Shown one piece after another: positions 52,036 to 61,451 of a DNA stretch of 64,000 bases. This DNA is from VXYK01 sp965214565 (GTDB taxonomy: Bacteria > Actinomycetota > Acidimicrobiia > Acidimicrobiales > Aldehydirespiratoraceae), in contig OZ243951.1 in the NCBI GenBank assembly GCA_965214565.1, positions 1,116,001 to 1,180,000 of the forward strand. Reading direction: 5' to 3'. Every line of letters begins with the position of its first letter. Position 1 is the first letter of the stretch. The notes under the pieces were generated by a model. It ran no database searches, was not told the DNA's origin, and was given only the letters and a program-made list of their open reading frames with translations. The translations under genes and the position numbers were made by a program.

Positions 52036-54578
52036 GTCCCAAGGCTACTCAACCAGTGGATCGCAGTCGCCGCGCACACCACCACTGCGATCTCGGCGGG
52101 AGCCCGGAAGCGCGGTATCCCGTAGAACAATGCGCCGACCAGCGACACATGGGCTGCCAAGATCGCGAAAGGCCAGCGGGTGAGTCGATCGCGGCCGAGG
52201 CGCCACCAGCCGATCAACGCCAGGGGCACGGCTACCCAGAACCCGACGAAAGCAAGGTTCGAGGCCCAGATCTCGCGCCCCTCCCCAGTGTTGAAATCAG
52301 ACATCTGCAAGGGTCGAAAAACCGACCACAACCGGCCTAGTCGCGCTGCCATGACCCGAGGCAGAGCATCGAGATTGTCGCCAATGTAGGTAAACGCCTC
52401 CGCCCGCCAGATCTGGGACTGCTCGCTGGCATCGGCCCCTTGAAGTTCAGGTATGCCTGGAGCCAGCGTGTCGGCATACTCCAACGACCAAAAGCCGATC
52501 GCGCCGCCCGAATATGTCTGCGGCGAGTTTGCGCCGATCAAAGTCACGCCGTCGTTGGTCGACATCAGCACCGGTTCATTGAAGCGCAGGAGGTTGGGGA
52601 CCACCCAGGGGGCGATCACCAGAGCGGTTACGGCGCCGCTCAGCACAACCGCCTTGGCACGTTCGCGCCAGCGTGAATGACCCAGAACCATCAGGGGCGC
52701 AACCAGCAGCGGCACCAGCAACAACGACTCGGACCGAGCCAACGCGGCAAACCCGATCCAAGCACCCAGTTCCAATGCCAGACGACCCGAGGGAACCTGT
52801 CGGTAACGCAGAGCAGCCCAGACAGCGCCAGCGATGCAGAACACTGTCAGCGATTCGGCCATGACCAGCCCGTCATTGATCCACAATGCCGGATAGACGG
52901 CGGCGATACCGGCCGCGGTGAGTCCCACAGCACGTCCTGCCAACTGCCGGGCGAGCAACCCGATCATCACGATCACACCCGCACCGACGAGACACATGAT
53001 GAAACGCTGTTCGAAAATGTGTTCACCCTGTCCACCGGGCAGCCACGAAGCGGGGGCGGCAACAATTGCCGTCAGCGGTGGATGGTCCGCCGCATGGCTG
53101 GCTTGAACACCATCAGCCACACCCGACAGCCCGTGCCACGGAGTGACAAATCCCCTGCCCGCGGCCAGCGCGTCGGCAGCAAGGGAGTAATAGAACTGGT
53201 CACCCGGGAAAATGTCGAGTGTCTGGAGTGTATGGTCGCGCTTCACCACGATCACGTAGACGACTCGCAACGCCAGCCCAACCGCCGCGACCACCGCCAA
53301 CTGCAACCGGAACGTCGCCGTCCGCCAAGTTGCCGCAAGCCGCTCAACGGCCGACTCGAACGACGTGGGCCCGTGCGGCTCCCGTCGAACCAACCCCTGC
53401 ATGCGCAGACCCAGGCGTTCGACCAGATAGTAACTCGCCACCGCCACCACGAACATCGGCATGAATGCCACGATGCAGAGGCGCCAATAGTCGGTCTCGA
53501 ACAGCTTCACCTCGCCGAAAATGTCGGTCATCGGACCCCACGGGTGAACGATGAAGACCATGTGCCAGAGGTAAAACGAATACGAGATCCTCCCCAGCCA
53601 GTCCATCGGCCGGCTGGCCACGAACAGGCGCACGTACGACCGGCGGTCGGTACCGAACACGAGCGGGAACAACAACGCGAACCCGATCGCCCCGTACACG
53701 AACTGGCGCCCAATCTCCCGTGGCCATGAGGAAACGTCGAGCCCAAGGGCCAAACCCATCCGCTGGGACACGACATAGAAGAGCAGCGCCGCACCGATCC
53801 ACCACCAACCGGCCGGCGCCGCCAACCGCTCAAGTCGGACCCCTTGAACCGAACCGTGCTCGAACCCCACTCGTGCAACGGCAAGCGCCATGCCTATCGC
53901 GAAATAGTCGAACATTCCGGGAAGCCAGAGCAGTGCGTCGACGCTCCACAGGCTGTCCAGATTGAGCATGCAGATCCGATAGAAGACCGACAGCAGATAA
54001 CACCCGGCAACAAACACAAACAGCGCATTCCGTCGCCGCGGGCGCCCGCGGTCAGCCAACCAGGGGATCAGGAACCGGGCGAACAGAGGCAGAGCCAGAT
54101 AGAAGCTGGCTTCAGTGGCCAAGCTCCAAGCCTGCGGAATCGGTCCGACCACATGGTCGGTCCAGTAGATGTGGGACAGCAGCGAGGTGGTGATCCCGTC
54201 GGCGAGACCCAGATCCTCGCTGGTGAACAGGACAATCAACAGCAGGGCCACCCAGAACGCCGGGTAGATCCGCATGAACCTGCGCCACAGGTATTCCGCG
54301 GTTGGACGCAGGGGACGTTCGTCTATGACCGCCGCCGCGATCGGCCTGAACAACAAGAACCCGGAAAGCACGAAGAAGATCGGCACACCGATGTCGAGAC
54401 GGCCGATGTAGCGGCCGATCGCCCCGTCGTAGGTACGGCCCGAGTGGAACCCGACATGGTGGAAGAAGACGGCGAAGGCTGCAATGGCGCGGAGACCGTC
54501 AAGCCCCACCAGCCGACCGACACCGAACGCCGAACCAGTTGAGCCTGTGCTGGCGGGCTCAGATGATTCAGCGGGCAT
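51990..54578 (-). CDS. Acyltransferase-3 / GT-C glycosyltransferase fusion
   Basis: The 862-residue protein joins two complete membrane enzymes. Residues about 20-395 are an acyltransferase-3 domain (GLDGLRAIAAFAVFFHHVG with catalytic His, SFYLWHMVFIVHPWG). Residues about 420-850 are a GT-C domain closely resembling those at 47220-50062 (IFPGDQFYYSLAADALAAGRG, HPPLTAIVAAP, YPALWINDGLVMAESL). The natural inference is an enzyme that O-acylates and glycosylates the same lipid-linked glycan. Both halves look full length, with no frameshift at the junction (about 400-415). Confidence 0.82.
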   Translation of the reverse strand: MPAESSEPASTGSTGSAFGVGRLVGLDGLRAIAAFAVFFHHVGFHSGRTYDGAIGRYIGRLDIGVPIFFVLSGFLLFRPIAAAVIDERPLRPTAEYLWRRFMRIYPAFWVALLLIVLFTSEDLGLADGITTSLLSHIYWTDHVVGPIPQAWSLATEASFYLALPLFARFLIPWLADRGRPRRRNALFVFVAGCYLLSVFYRICMLNLDSLWSVDALLWLPGMFDYFAIGMALAVARVGFEHGSVQGVRLERLAAPAGWWWIGAALLFYVVSQRMGLALGLDVSSWPREIGRQFVYGAIGFALLFPLVFGTDRRSYVRLFVASRPMDWLGRISYSFYLWHMVFIVHPWGPMTDIFGEVKLFETDYWRLCIVAFMPMFVVAVASYYLVERLGLRMQGLVRREPHGPTSFESAVERLAATWRTATFRLQLAVVAAVGLALRVVYVIVVKRDHTLQTLDIFPGDQFYYSLAADALAAGRGFVTPWHGLSGVADGVQASHAADHPPLTAIVAAPASWLPGGQGEHIFEQRFIMCLVGAGVIVMIGLLARQLAGRAVGLTAAGIAAVYPALWINDGLVMAESLTVFCIAGAVWAALRYRQVPSGRLALELGAWIGFAALARSESLLLVPLLVAPLMVLGHSRWRERAKAVVLSGAVTALVIAPWVVPNLLRFNEPVLMSTNDGVTLIGANSPQTYSGGAIGFWSLEYADTLAPGIPELQGADASEQSQIWRAEAFTYIGDNLDALPRVMAARLGRLWSVFRPLQMSDFNTGEGREIWASNLAFVGFWVAVPLALIGWWRLGRDRLTRWPFAILAAHVSLVGALFYGIPRFRAPAEIAVVVCAATAIHWLSSLGTCQPRPTSSSPPSSS

Positions 54579-54615
54579 CAGACAGCAATCCTAGGCTCGC
54601 GCCCGCTCGGCCTCG

Positions 54616-55362
54616 TTATCCTCCGAAGGCTGCGAGCCACTGTTGGCGGGTCTTGGGGCGGAACACCATGTTGCGCTCACGAGTGACGCCCATGGTCGCC
54701 GACGACTCCAATGAATAACGGTGACCGGGATACAGCACAGCATCGTCGGGTACCTTGGCCAGCTTCTGGGTCAGGCTCTCATACATCTGCGCAGGGTCTG
54801 ACCCGGGGAGGTCCATGCGTCCACAGCCGTCGAGGAAGAGCGTGTCGCCTGCTACCAACCGGCCGTCGACCAGGAAACACTGGCTGCCCGGGGTATGGCC
54901 AGGTGTGCAGATCAGTTCGACGTCGACCGCTCCGACCGGCACGATGTCGCCGCTCTGATGCTGCACGAGAGCGTCGTCGGTCAGACCCGTGACCGTGCGT
55001 ACGAACTCAGCTTCCGGCGCTTGGACGTGTATGGGCACGTCCACCTGCTCCAACAGTTCGGCAACACCCTCTAGTTGCATGCCCATCATTGCTCCGCCAA
55101 CATGGTCGGGGTGGTAGTGCGTCGCTAGTACACCGGTGCAGCGCATGTCGTCCGCGGCAAGCACCCCGAGCAGACCCTCGACATCGTATGCCGGGTCGAC
55201 CAGCACCGCTTCACCACTCTGACGGTCACCGATCGCGTACACGAAGTTGACCATCTGCGCGGCGATGGGATCGTTGGTGGCAAAGTCGCGACCCGACAGC
55301 AGTTGACGAAAGTAAAACCGCTCGGTGCTTTCTCCGGGCCTGGCCGGAGCCGCAGAAGTCAT
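54616..55362 (-). CDS. MBL-fold hydrolase (glyoxalase II / persulfide dioxygenase-like)
   Basis: The 248-residue product has THYHPDHVGG (about 81-90), CTPGHTPGSQCF, AGDTLFLDGCGRMD and PGHRY, the full metal-ligand set of the glyoxalase II-like group. Length fits the family. The GRMD following GDTLF is frequent in persulfide dioxygenase-like proteins that handle sulfane sulfur; hydrolysis of a thioester is the alternative. Confidence 0.83.
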   Translation of the reverse strand: MTSAAPARPGESTERFYFRQLLSGRDFATNDPIAAQMVNFVYAIGDRQSGEAVLVDPAYDVEGLLGVLAADDMRCTGVLATHYHPDHVGGAMMGMQLEGVAELLEQVDVPIHVQAPEAEFVRTVTGLTDDALVQHQSGDIVPVGAVDVELICTPGHTPGSQCFLVDGRLVAGDTLFLDGCGRMDLPGSDPAQMYESLTQKLAKVPDDAVLYPGHRYSLESSATMGVTRERNMVFRPKTRQQWLAAFGG

Positions 55363-55399
55363 GCGGTGACTCTACCGAGGCTCCGCCGGGGGCCGTAAA

Positions 55400-56383
55400 T
55401 CATCGGACGAGGGTTCGCCAGAAGGCGCGGTAGCTGGGATAGGTGATGGCCTCGGTGATGTAGCCGTCCTCGACCAGAGCCCGGTGGTACTTCGGGAGGT
55501 TGGCCATGGGGATACCCGAATCGACATGGTGAGCTAGGTGAAATCCGACCGAGTGCGGCAGGAACAAGTAGCGGGCCAGGAAACCCTGGTGAATGTTGTT
55601 GCTGGTCCGTCGGCGGTCCGGGGACCTAGTCATGCCGCCGTGCTCCGCCAGAGCTCGAAGGCGGTTCGCCACCCGCCAGAAGGTCATCCACGGAAGCCAC
55701 CACAACAACACGTAGAGCCACGGATGACCGAAAGCTGCAAAGACCGCGAACACCAACAGCTGGCCTACAAACAACCGCGCCGCTCGAACCCTCCGGCCAG
55801 CAACGAACAGACCGACGAACACCGGCTTCAGGAGTTTGTAACCAGACACCCCGAAGGCGTCCCGCAAGAGTTTGCGCCGCATCGAGTCGGCCGGGATCGG
55901 ATAGCGGGCATACAGCGTGAAATCCGGCTCGCGTTCGCCGAACTCGTCACGGTGGTGCTGGGTATGCACGATGCGATACGCCGGTCCACCGTCGCCGAAG
56001 GCAAGCAGACCAAGGAGCTTTTCGCCCACCCAGTCGTTGGCCGTGCGGTTGCTGAACAGCAGTCGATGGGCCGATTCGTGGTGCAGCGTCAACGCCCGCT
56101 GGTACCACACACCCATCGCGCAGAATGCCAGCACCCAAGTCAGCGGATGGCTGATAGTCACCGCGCCCCAGACCACCAGCAAGGGGTACACCAGAACCAC
56201 CAGGACATGAACGACGTTGGCGAAGTTGGGAATGCGACGGAGTTCGGCGCGGAACTCCGGGCGGGGGCGACCGTCGGGCCTCAAACGATCCGATCCCACA
56301 AACGGTGGAAGGTCAGCTTCGCTGGGCGCCAGCCCGCCGGTCAGTTCGGCTACAAGCTGGTCGTGGGTGGTCGTGTCGACCAT
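55400..56383 (-). CDS. Membrane fatty acid desaturase-family protein
   Basis: The 327-residue protein has the three His boxes of membrane di-iron desaturases: LHHESAH (about 97-103), HTQHHRDE (about 137-144) and FHLAHHVD (about 281-288), with four transmembrane helices between them. It acts on lipids or carotenoid-like substrates. The stretch 54579-54615 and 55363-55399 to its neighbours are short and empty. Confidence 0.85.
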   Translation of the reverse strand: MVDTTTHDQLVAELTGGLAPSEADLPPFVGSDRLRPDGRPRPEFRAELRRIPNFANVVHVLVVLVYPLLVVWGAVTISHPLTWVLAFCAMGVWYQRALTLHHESAHRLLFSNRTANDWVGEKLLGLLAFGDGGPAYRIVHTQHHRDEFGEREPDFTLYARYPIPADSMRRKLLRDAFGVSGYKLLKPVFVGLFVAGRRVRAARLFVGQLLVFAVFAAFGHPWLYVLLWWLPWMTFWRVANRLRALAEHGGMTRSPDRRRTSNNIHQGFLARYLFLPHSVGFHLAHHVDSGIPMANLPKYHRALVEDGYITEAITYPSYRAFWRTLVR

Positions 56384-56449
56384 GGCTCGATACTACCTGC
56401 CACCCCCGTGCTGCGCTATGGGCCTCTGCCGCTCTGTCGACCCTAGAGG

Positions 56450-58063
56450 TCAGCAGTTCCGGTAGAGGGTGCGCGGGCCGAACGACGCGACCTCACAGAA
56501 CGACGATTCGACCACCGCATCTGCTCGCAGGTCGCCGTCGATAACTGAACTGTTGGGTTCGGACCAGCCCTCGAACAGGTCCGTCAAGATTAGCCAGTCA
56601 GCCTGTTCGATGTCGTCGGCTAGACGGCCTCCTTCCCTGTTCGCCAGCCCAGGGTTCATCTGGATGTGGTACGAGGCGGGCTCGTAGTCGGGAAGCAGGT
56701 GGTAAAGGAACGTCTCGGAGTAGTTGGTGCGAGCCAGCGTCTCGGGGCCCACGAACACGCTGTCCCCCGGCTCCGCGAAGTTGTCGAGGGCCCACAGGAT
56801 GCTCAGGAGGTCGGGGGCATCGTCCACATCCACGGTAAAGCCTCGGCCGGCAACCGTCAGTTCAACTCCCAACTCCGACTCGAAATACTGCTCGAACGTG
56901 ACGCGACCCATGTAGTGCGGCGCAATCGTAACCAGACAGGCAAAAACCCAGACCGCCGCCAGTCCACTGACAGCACGCCATCTGAGGTGACGGGCCAGGG
57001 CGATCGCCACAGCGGGAAAGATCAGCACCCCCACGAACTTGATGTGATTGGGAGTCGGCCGCTGCAGCAGTTGGGGAACGGTTCCCGCCGCCAACAAGGA
57101 GAAGGCGAGCAGACGGCGGTCGCGTCGCGCCAGCCAGACCGTCAGGACCGCGGCCAACAGCGTCACCCAGAACAGTGCTGTGATCTGCGCTGGGCGACCC
57201 AACCCAGGCAGACTGTCGGGTCCACGGATGAAGTCGTCGAGCCTCGCGAAGAACTCGTCCGCGGTCTCCGAGTCAGGCGGAATCGGGAGCCGCCGCCCGG
57301 AACGGAGCCTGAACACCGGGTCGACGACCATTCCCTTGATCACTGCCACCGGTCCTGCCGTCGCGAGATGAACGATGTACCCGACCGCACCTCCACCCAG
57401 GCCCATGATGAACCGAAGTTTCTGTTCGCGGTCTGCCGACCAGACCAGCGGCCCGACACCCAACCCCAGCGCAAGTATGAAGTCGGCACGAAAGAGCAGG
57501 GCAACGCCCGCCAGCAACCCCGCTGCCAGCCATCGCCGTGAGCTATCCCCAGCATCGAGTGCCACTGCCAGGCTCGCGACACCAAAAGCCAGTGCCGCAA
57601 CCCAGGAATACGCGATCAAACCGAAGGGGACGATCAACAACCAGGCCAAACCGGCCGCGGCGGTCGCTACACCCGTTCCCCAGCGCCTGGCAATCGCATA
57701 GATCGACCCGACCAATACGAACCGGTACAGCAACCCGACGATTCGCTCGACAGTGACCGACACGCCGAATACCGAGAATGCTGCAGCCAGGGTCCACAGA
57801 TCGGCGGGACCGTAGAGGTGCTCGAAGTCTCCGTGGGGAGTCCAACCCCGAGTCACGAGTTCACCACCGATGAGCAGCGTTCCCTCCTCCATGGTGTTGG
57901 CCGGTTCTCGCAACATCACCCATAGCGGCAGCTGAATCAGAAAAACCAGAGGAACCAACGACAGATACATGCGTTGGCGGTGGATAAAACCGGCAACACG
58001 GCCCGCACCGCCAACCCAGGGTCGATTCTTCGGGACCAGATCAGCAGGTCCCAGATCATCCAT
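56450..58063 (-). CDS. GT-C-type membrane protein with large extracytoplasmic tail
   Basis: The 537-residue protein has about 11 hydrophobic segments and a first loop with acidic residues (EPANTMEEGTLLIGGELV, DFEHLYGPADLW), as in lipid-linked sugar transferases. After about residue 385 a hydrophilic, mostly beta-strand domain follows. It is a distant relative of the other GT-C proteins here. Divergent from pheA. Confidence 0.72.
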   Translation of the reverse strand: MDDLGPADLVPKNRPWVGGAGRVAGFIHRQRMYLSLVPLVFLIQLPLWVMLREPANTMEEGTLLIGGELVTRGWTPHGDFEHLYGPADLWTLAAAFSVFGVSVTVERIVGLLYRFVLVGSIYAIARRWGTGVATAAAGLAWLLIVPFGLIAYSWVAALAFGVASLAVALDAGDSSRRWLAAGLLAGVALLFRADFILALGLGVGPLVWSADREQKLRFIMGLGGGAVGYIVHLATAGPVAVIKGMVVDPVFRLRSGRRLPIPPDSETADEFFARLDDFIRGPDSLPGLGRPAQITALFWVTLLAAVLTVWLARRDRRLLAFSLLAAGTVPQLLQRPTPNHIKFVGVLIFPAVAIALARHLRWRAVSGLAAVWVFACLVTIAPHYMGRVTFEQYFESELGVELTVAGRGFTVDVDDAPDLLSILWALDNFAEPGDSVFVGPETLARTNYSETFLYHLLPDYEPASYHIQMNPGLANREGGRLADDIEQADWLILTDLFEGWSEPNSSVIDGDLRADAVVESSFCEVASFGPRTLYRNC

Positions 58064-58126
58064 GCAGACAACGGTAGCCGCAGGGGTCGATAGGTCTGAC
58101 GCTCGTGTCGTCCTATCCTTTAGGAC

Positions 58127-59074
58127 GTGAGCGAATCGCCATTAGACAAACCGATCGTGTGCTACCTCGGGCCGCGCGGCACCTTCACCGAACAGGCGCT
58201 CCACACCCAGCCCGATCTCGTGGAGATGAACCACCTTCGGTTCGGTTCGATTGTTGAAGTGCTGACGGCAGTGGAGACTGGGGGGATCGACTACGGCTTC
58301 GCTGCGATCGAAAACATGATCGAAGGATCGGTCAACGCCACGATCGACACACTCGCCTTCGATGCCGACCTGCTGATTCAGCGCGAAGTGGTGATCAACA
58401 TAAACCTCAATCTGCTGGTGCAACCCGGGGTTCGCCTGGAGGACGTCAAGACTGTCCGTTCCTTCCCGGTGGCCTACGCGCAATGCCGTCAGTTCCTGCG
58501 CAACAAACTGTCGTGGGTGACTATCGAGGCAACTAACTCCACAGCCGACGCCGCTCGTGAACTCGCGCAGTCCAAACGGCAGGACACGGCCGCGATCGCT
58601 CCGCAACGAGCCGCCGACGTCTACGGACTCGAAACGCTGAAGGCGGACATAGAAGACCACCCCGACAATCAGACCCGCTTCGTGCTCGTCACCAGCGAGG
58701 GCATATGCGAACCTACCGGTCATGACAAAACTTCAATCGTGGTCTTCCAACGGGCTGATCAACCAGGCTCGCTGATCAGCATTCTGCAGGAGTTCGCTGC
58801 ACGCCGCATCAACCTCACCAAGCTGGAGAGTCGGCCAACCCGAAGCGCGCTCGGCGACTACTGCTTCCTGATCGACTGCGAAGGCCACATTGCCAACGAA
58901 GTGGTCGGCGACGCTCTCCGAAGCCTCCACCGGCAGAGACACGTTGTGAAGTTCCTTGGTTCCTACCCGTCCGCCTACGGGACCGCACAGGAGCAGGAGA
59001 ACAACCGTGTCAGCCCTGGAGAATCCGACCGTTGGCTCGCCGACCTGCGCTCGCAGATCCGGTCAGCGGACTGA
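58127..59074 (+). CDS. pheA: Prephenate dehydratase
   Basis: The 315-residue protein begins with YLGPRGTFTEQAL and has the catalytic-domain motifs AIENMIEGSVNATIDTL (about 61-77) and NQTRFVLVT (about 184-192), then an ACT domain with the phenylalanine-binding ESRPTRSALGDY (about 231-242). It converts prephenate to phenylpyruvate and should be inhibited by phenylalanine. Length matches the stand-alone actinobacterial enzyme. Start GTG 58127. Confidence 0.9.
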   Translation: MSESPLDKPIVCYLGPRGTFTEQALHTQPDLVEMNHLRFGSIVEVLTAVETGGIDYGFAAIENMIEGSVNATIDTLAFDADLLIQREVVININLNLLVQPGVRLEDVKTVRSFPVAYAQCRQFLRNKLSWVTIEATNSTADAARELAQSKRQDTAAIAPQRAADVYGLETLKADIEDHPDNQTRFVLVTSEGICEPTGHDKTSIVVFQRADQPGSLISILQEFAARRINLTKLESRPTRSALGDYCFLIDCEGHIANEVVGDALRSLHRQRHVVKFLGSYPSAYGTAQEQENNRVSPGESDRWLADLRSQIRSAD

Positions 59075-59095
59075 GTCCGCAAGAACCAGAGTTGG

Positions 59096-61234
59096 ATGGA
59101 ACCGGCCTCTGACCTGCGGGCCGGCAGAGGGGGCGTAGGTTCCAACACGGGCGCTCGCCGTCATCTTGGGCTCGACGGGTTGCGGGGTCTGGCGGTGGCA
59201 TGGGTGGTCGCGTTTCACCTGTGGCCCGATACGGTGCCTGGCGGTTGGCTCGGCGTCGGTCTGTTCTTCACGCTCTCGGGTTACCTGGTGGTCGGCCTGA
59301 TCGACACCGAGGTGTCCGCCACCGGCGGGCTGCGGCTGGGCCGTTTCATGGCAAGACGGGTCCGACGGCTAATGCCGGCCGCGTTGCTGACCATCGTCTC
59401 GGCGTTGGCGTTGACCGCTGTTTCGGATGACCAGGCAATGCGAGAAGTCGGCTTTGACGCTTTGACGGCCGTGCTGAACGTATTCAACTGGCGCACTGCG
59501 TTGGACACTGCCGGTTACGCGGCCATCTTCGAAGCCCGGCCTGAACCGTTTGCACATTTCTGGTCTCTGGCGATTGAGGAACAGTTCTATCTGCTGTTCC
59601 CCGCGGCTGTCGCGTTGACCCGGCGCACCGCTGTTGTGGTGTGGGCGATGGCGACAGCAGGGGTGGTCGGGATAGTTCTGTGGTGGGGATCGGCCGATGC
59701 CTACGTGGCTACACCCGTGCGCGCGCTGGAGATAGCTGCGGGAGCAGGCCTCGCACTGGCCGCGGCGCGTTCGGACTCTGTTCGAAACCTCATAAGCCCT
59801 GACCCGAGCGATGATTCCCGGCTTGCTTCGAGAATTGCAAGCGGCGTGATCCTGGCTGCGGCCGTTGCCGTGACGGTTGTGGCGCTGGCCCGTCTGGGTC
59901 CGCAGGACAGTCTCGTCTTCAGGGGCGGCCCTCAATTGATGGCTCTGTGCTGGGTGGTCTTGGTGGTCGCGGCGATACGGGACGGTGTTGCATCACGAAT
60001 AATGTCGACCGGCGTCCTGCGGTGGTTGGGCACACGTTCGTATGCCATCTATTTGTTCCACTGGCCTCTGATTGAGCTGACCGATTGGCACCCGCTCACG
60101 GTTGTCGCAGCCACCTTGGTCGCCGCGGAGGTGTCCTACCGACTGGTGGAGATGCCTGTGCGTTCGGGCAGCGGACGAGGGGCGATGCCGCTGTTGGCGG
60201 GCGCCGCTGTTGCGGTGACGCTGATCGCCGCCGCAACAGCCGTGCTCTCCACACCAGTCCGGGCCGTCGGCGAGCGTGCTACGGGTGCTGACGAACTGCC
60301 GGAGTGGGCTCTGGAGAGCGAAGAAGATCCGGTTGCCGACAGCGCGGCCGATACCTCGTCGTCCACTTCAGACCTTCAGCCACAAACGCCGTCAACAACA
60401 GAAGCAGCAAACGCAGACAACTCCGCGACAACCATCGCGACGCCGAGCGCCGCTTCGCCGGGAGCCGAGGTGTCGACCACTGCCGAGCCAGTTGCGGGCG
60501 ACTCGTCACCGACAACCACCACGTCCACGCCCGCAACGGAGACTGCTGTGCCGATCATCACCGTGCTCGGTGACTCCTCAGGTCTGCACCTCGCCGACGG
60601 CCTGCGCAGATGGGCCGACGCCAACCGTTCCATGGCCGTCGTGGACCACACCCGTGTCGGCTGTTCACCGTTGATCAGCGAGGATCGTCCGTGGCGGGCG
60701 CGCCGTATAGATCCAAAGGCGGACGACCCGGTCAAATGGTGGATCCATGACGAACCCTGCCGCGATGATCTGATCGAGCCGGGGACGGATCTGGTGCTGG
60801 TAGTCGACCATGTCAACTCGCAGTACGAACACCGACGCCTCGACGGTTCATGGGCGTCGATGCTCGATGGGGACTTCGCCGCCGACATCGAAGACTCCTA
60901 CCGACAGTTGTTGGCGAAAGCTAAGGCTGTCGACGCCAAAGTCGTGTTCGCGACTGCTCCGTACCTGCTCTCGTACTACGAGGTGGGAATCGACCACGAC
61001 CCCCGCCGGGCCGAGGCCTACAACTTGCTCGTGCGTGCCCTGGTTGCCGAATTCCAGTCCGACACGGAAGGTGGCGGCGCGGCTCTGGTCGACACCGCAA
61101 TCGAGTTGGACGCTTCGGGTCATCACGGCCGCTACGGCCGAACCGACGGCGTTCACCTCGACTTCGAACGTTCCGAGTTGTTCGCCGCCGAAGTGCTCGG
61201 CCCAGCGATTCTGGAACTGCTGGCCTCCGGCTGA
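59096..61234 (+). CDS. OatA-like acyltransferase with SGNH domain
   Basis: The 712-residue protein has an N-terminal acyltransferase-3 domain of about 10 helices (LDGLRGLAVAWVVAFHLWPDT with catalytic His; RVRRLMPAALLT), a Thr/Ser-rich linker (about 410-480) and an extracytoplasmic SGNH-type domain with VLGDSSGLHLADGL (Ser nucleophile) and RTDGVHLDFE (Asp-His pair). This is the architecture of peptidoglycan or glycan O-acetyltransferases. The ATG at 59096 lies 21 bases after pheA. Confidence 0.86.
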   Translation: MEPASDLRAGRGGVGSNTGARRHLGLDGLRGLAVAWVVAFHLWPDTVPGGWLGVGLFFTLSGYLVVGLIDTEVSATGGLRLGRFMARRVRRLMPAALLTIVSALALTAVSDDQAMREVGFDALTAVLNVFNWRTALDTAGYAAIFEARPEPFAHFWSLAIEEQFYLLFPAAVALTRRTAVVVWAMATAGVVGIVLWWGSADAYVATPVRALEIAAGAGLALAAARSDSVRNLISPDPSDDSRLASRIASGVILAAAVAVTVVALARLGPQDSLVFRGGPQLMALCWVVLVVAAIRDGVASRIMSTGVLRWLGTRSYAIYLFHWPLIELTDWHPLTVVAATLVAAEVSYRLVEMPVRSGSGRGAMPLLAGAAVAVTLIAAATAVLSTPVRAVGERATGADELPEWALESEEDPVADSAADTSSSTSDLQPQTPSTTEAANADNSATTIATPSAASPGAEVSTTAEPVAGDSSPTTTTSTPATETAVPIITVLGDSSGLHLADGLRRWADANRSMAVVDHTRVGCSPLISEDRPWRARRIDPKADDPVKWWIHDEPCRDDLIEPGTDLVLVVDHVNSQYEHRRLDGSWASMLDGDFAADIEDSYRQLLAKAKAVDAKVVFATAPYLLSYYEVGIDHDPRRAEAYNLLVRALVAEFQSDTEGGGAALVDTAIELDASGHHGRYGRTDGVHLDFERSELFAAEVLGPAILELLASG

Positions 61235-61257
61235 GTCGGGCCCGGTCAGCTTAACTG

Positions 61258-61428
61258 CTATGCCCAACCGCCGTAGCCGGGCCGGGCAGACCAGCGGCGG
61301 CCCGCGAAACGCCATCGAGACACGGGCTGCGGGGGGTTGACGGCGCTCGGACGGGGCCACAAAAGCTCATAGGCCGCCAGAATGGCCGCCGCTTCCTCCT
61401 CAGACGGTGTCGGTGAGAACTCGATCAT
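61258..61428 (-). CDS. Acyl-CoA carboxylase epsilon subunit
   Basis: A 56-residue frame from ATG 61428 to TAG at 61258-61260 encodes an acidic helix (PTPSEEEAAAILAAYELLW) and a basic, Trp/Arg-rich tail (SRWRFAGRRWSARPGYGG). That is the signature composition of the small epsilon subunits of actinobacterial acyl-CoA carboxylases. It lies 23 bases downstream of the beta-subunit gene on the same strand. Epsilon stabilises the carboxylase complex. It is too short for most gene callers. Confidence 0.72.
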   Translation of the reverse strand: MIEFSPTPSEEEAAAILAAYELLWPRPSAVNPPQPVSRWRFAGRRWSARPGYGGWA

Positions 61429-61451
61429 CGCAACGGTCCACTCCGAGAGCT

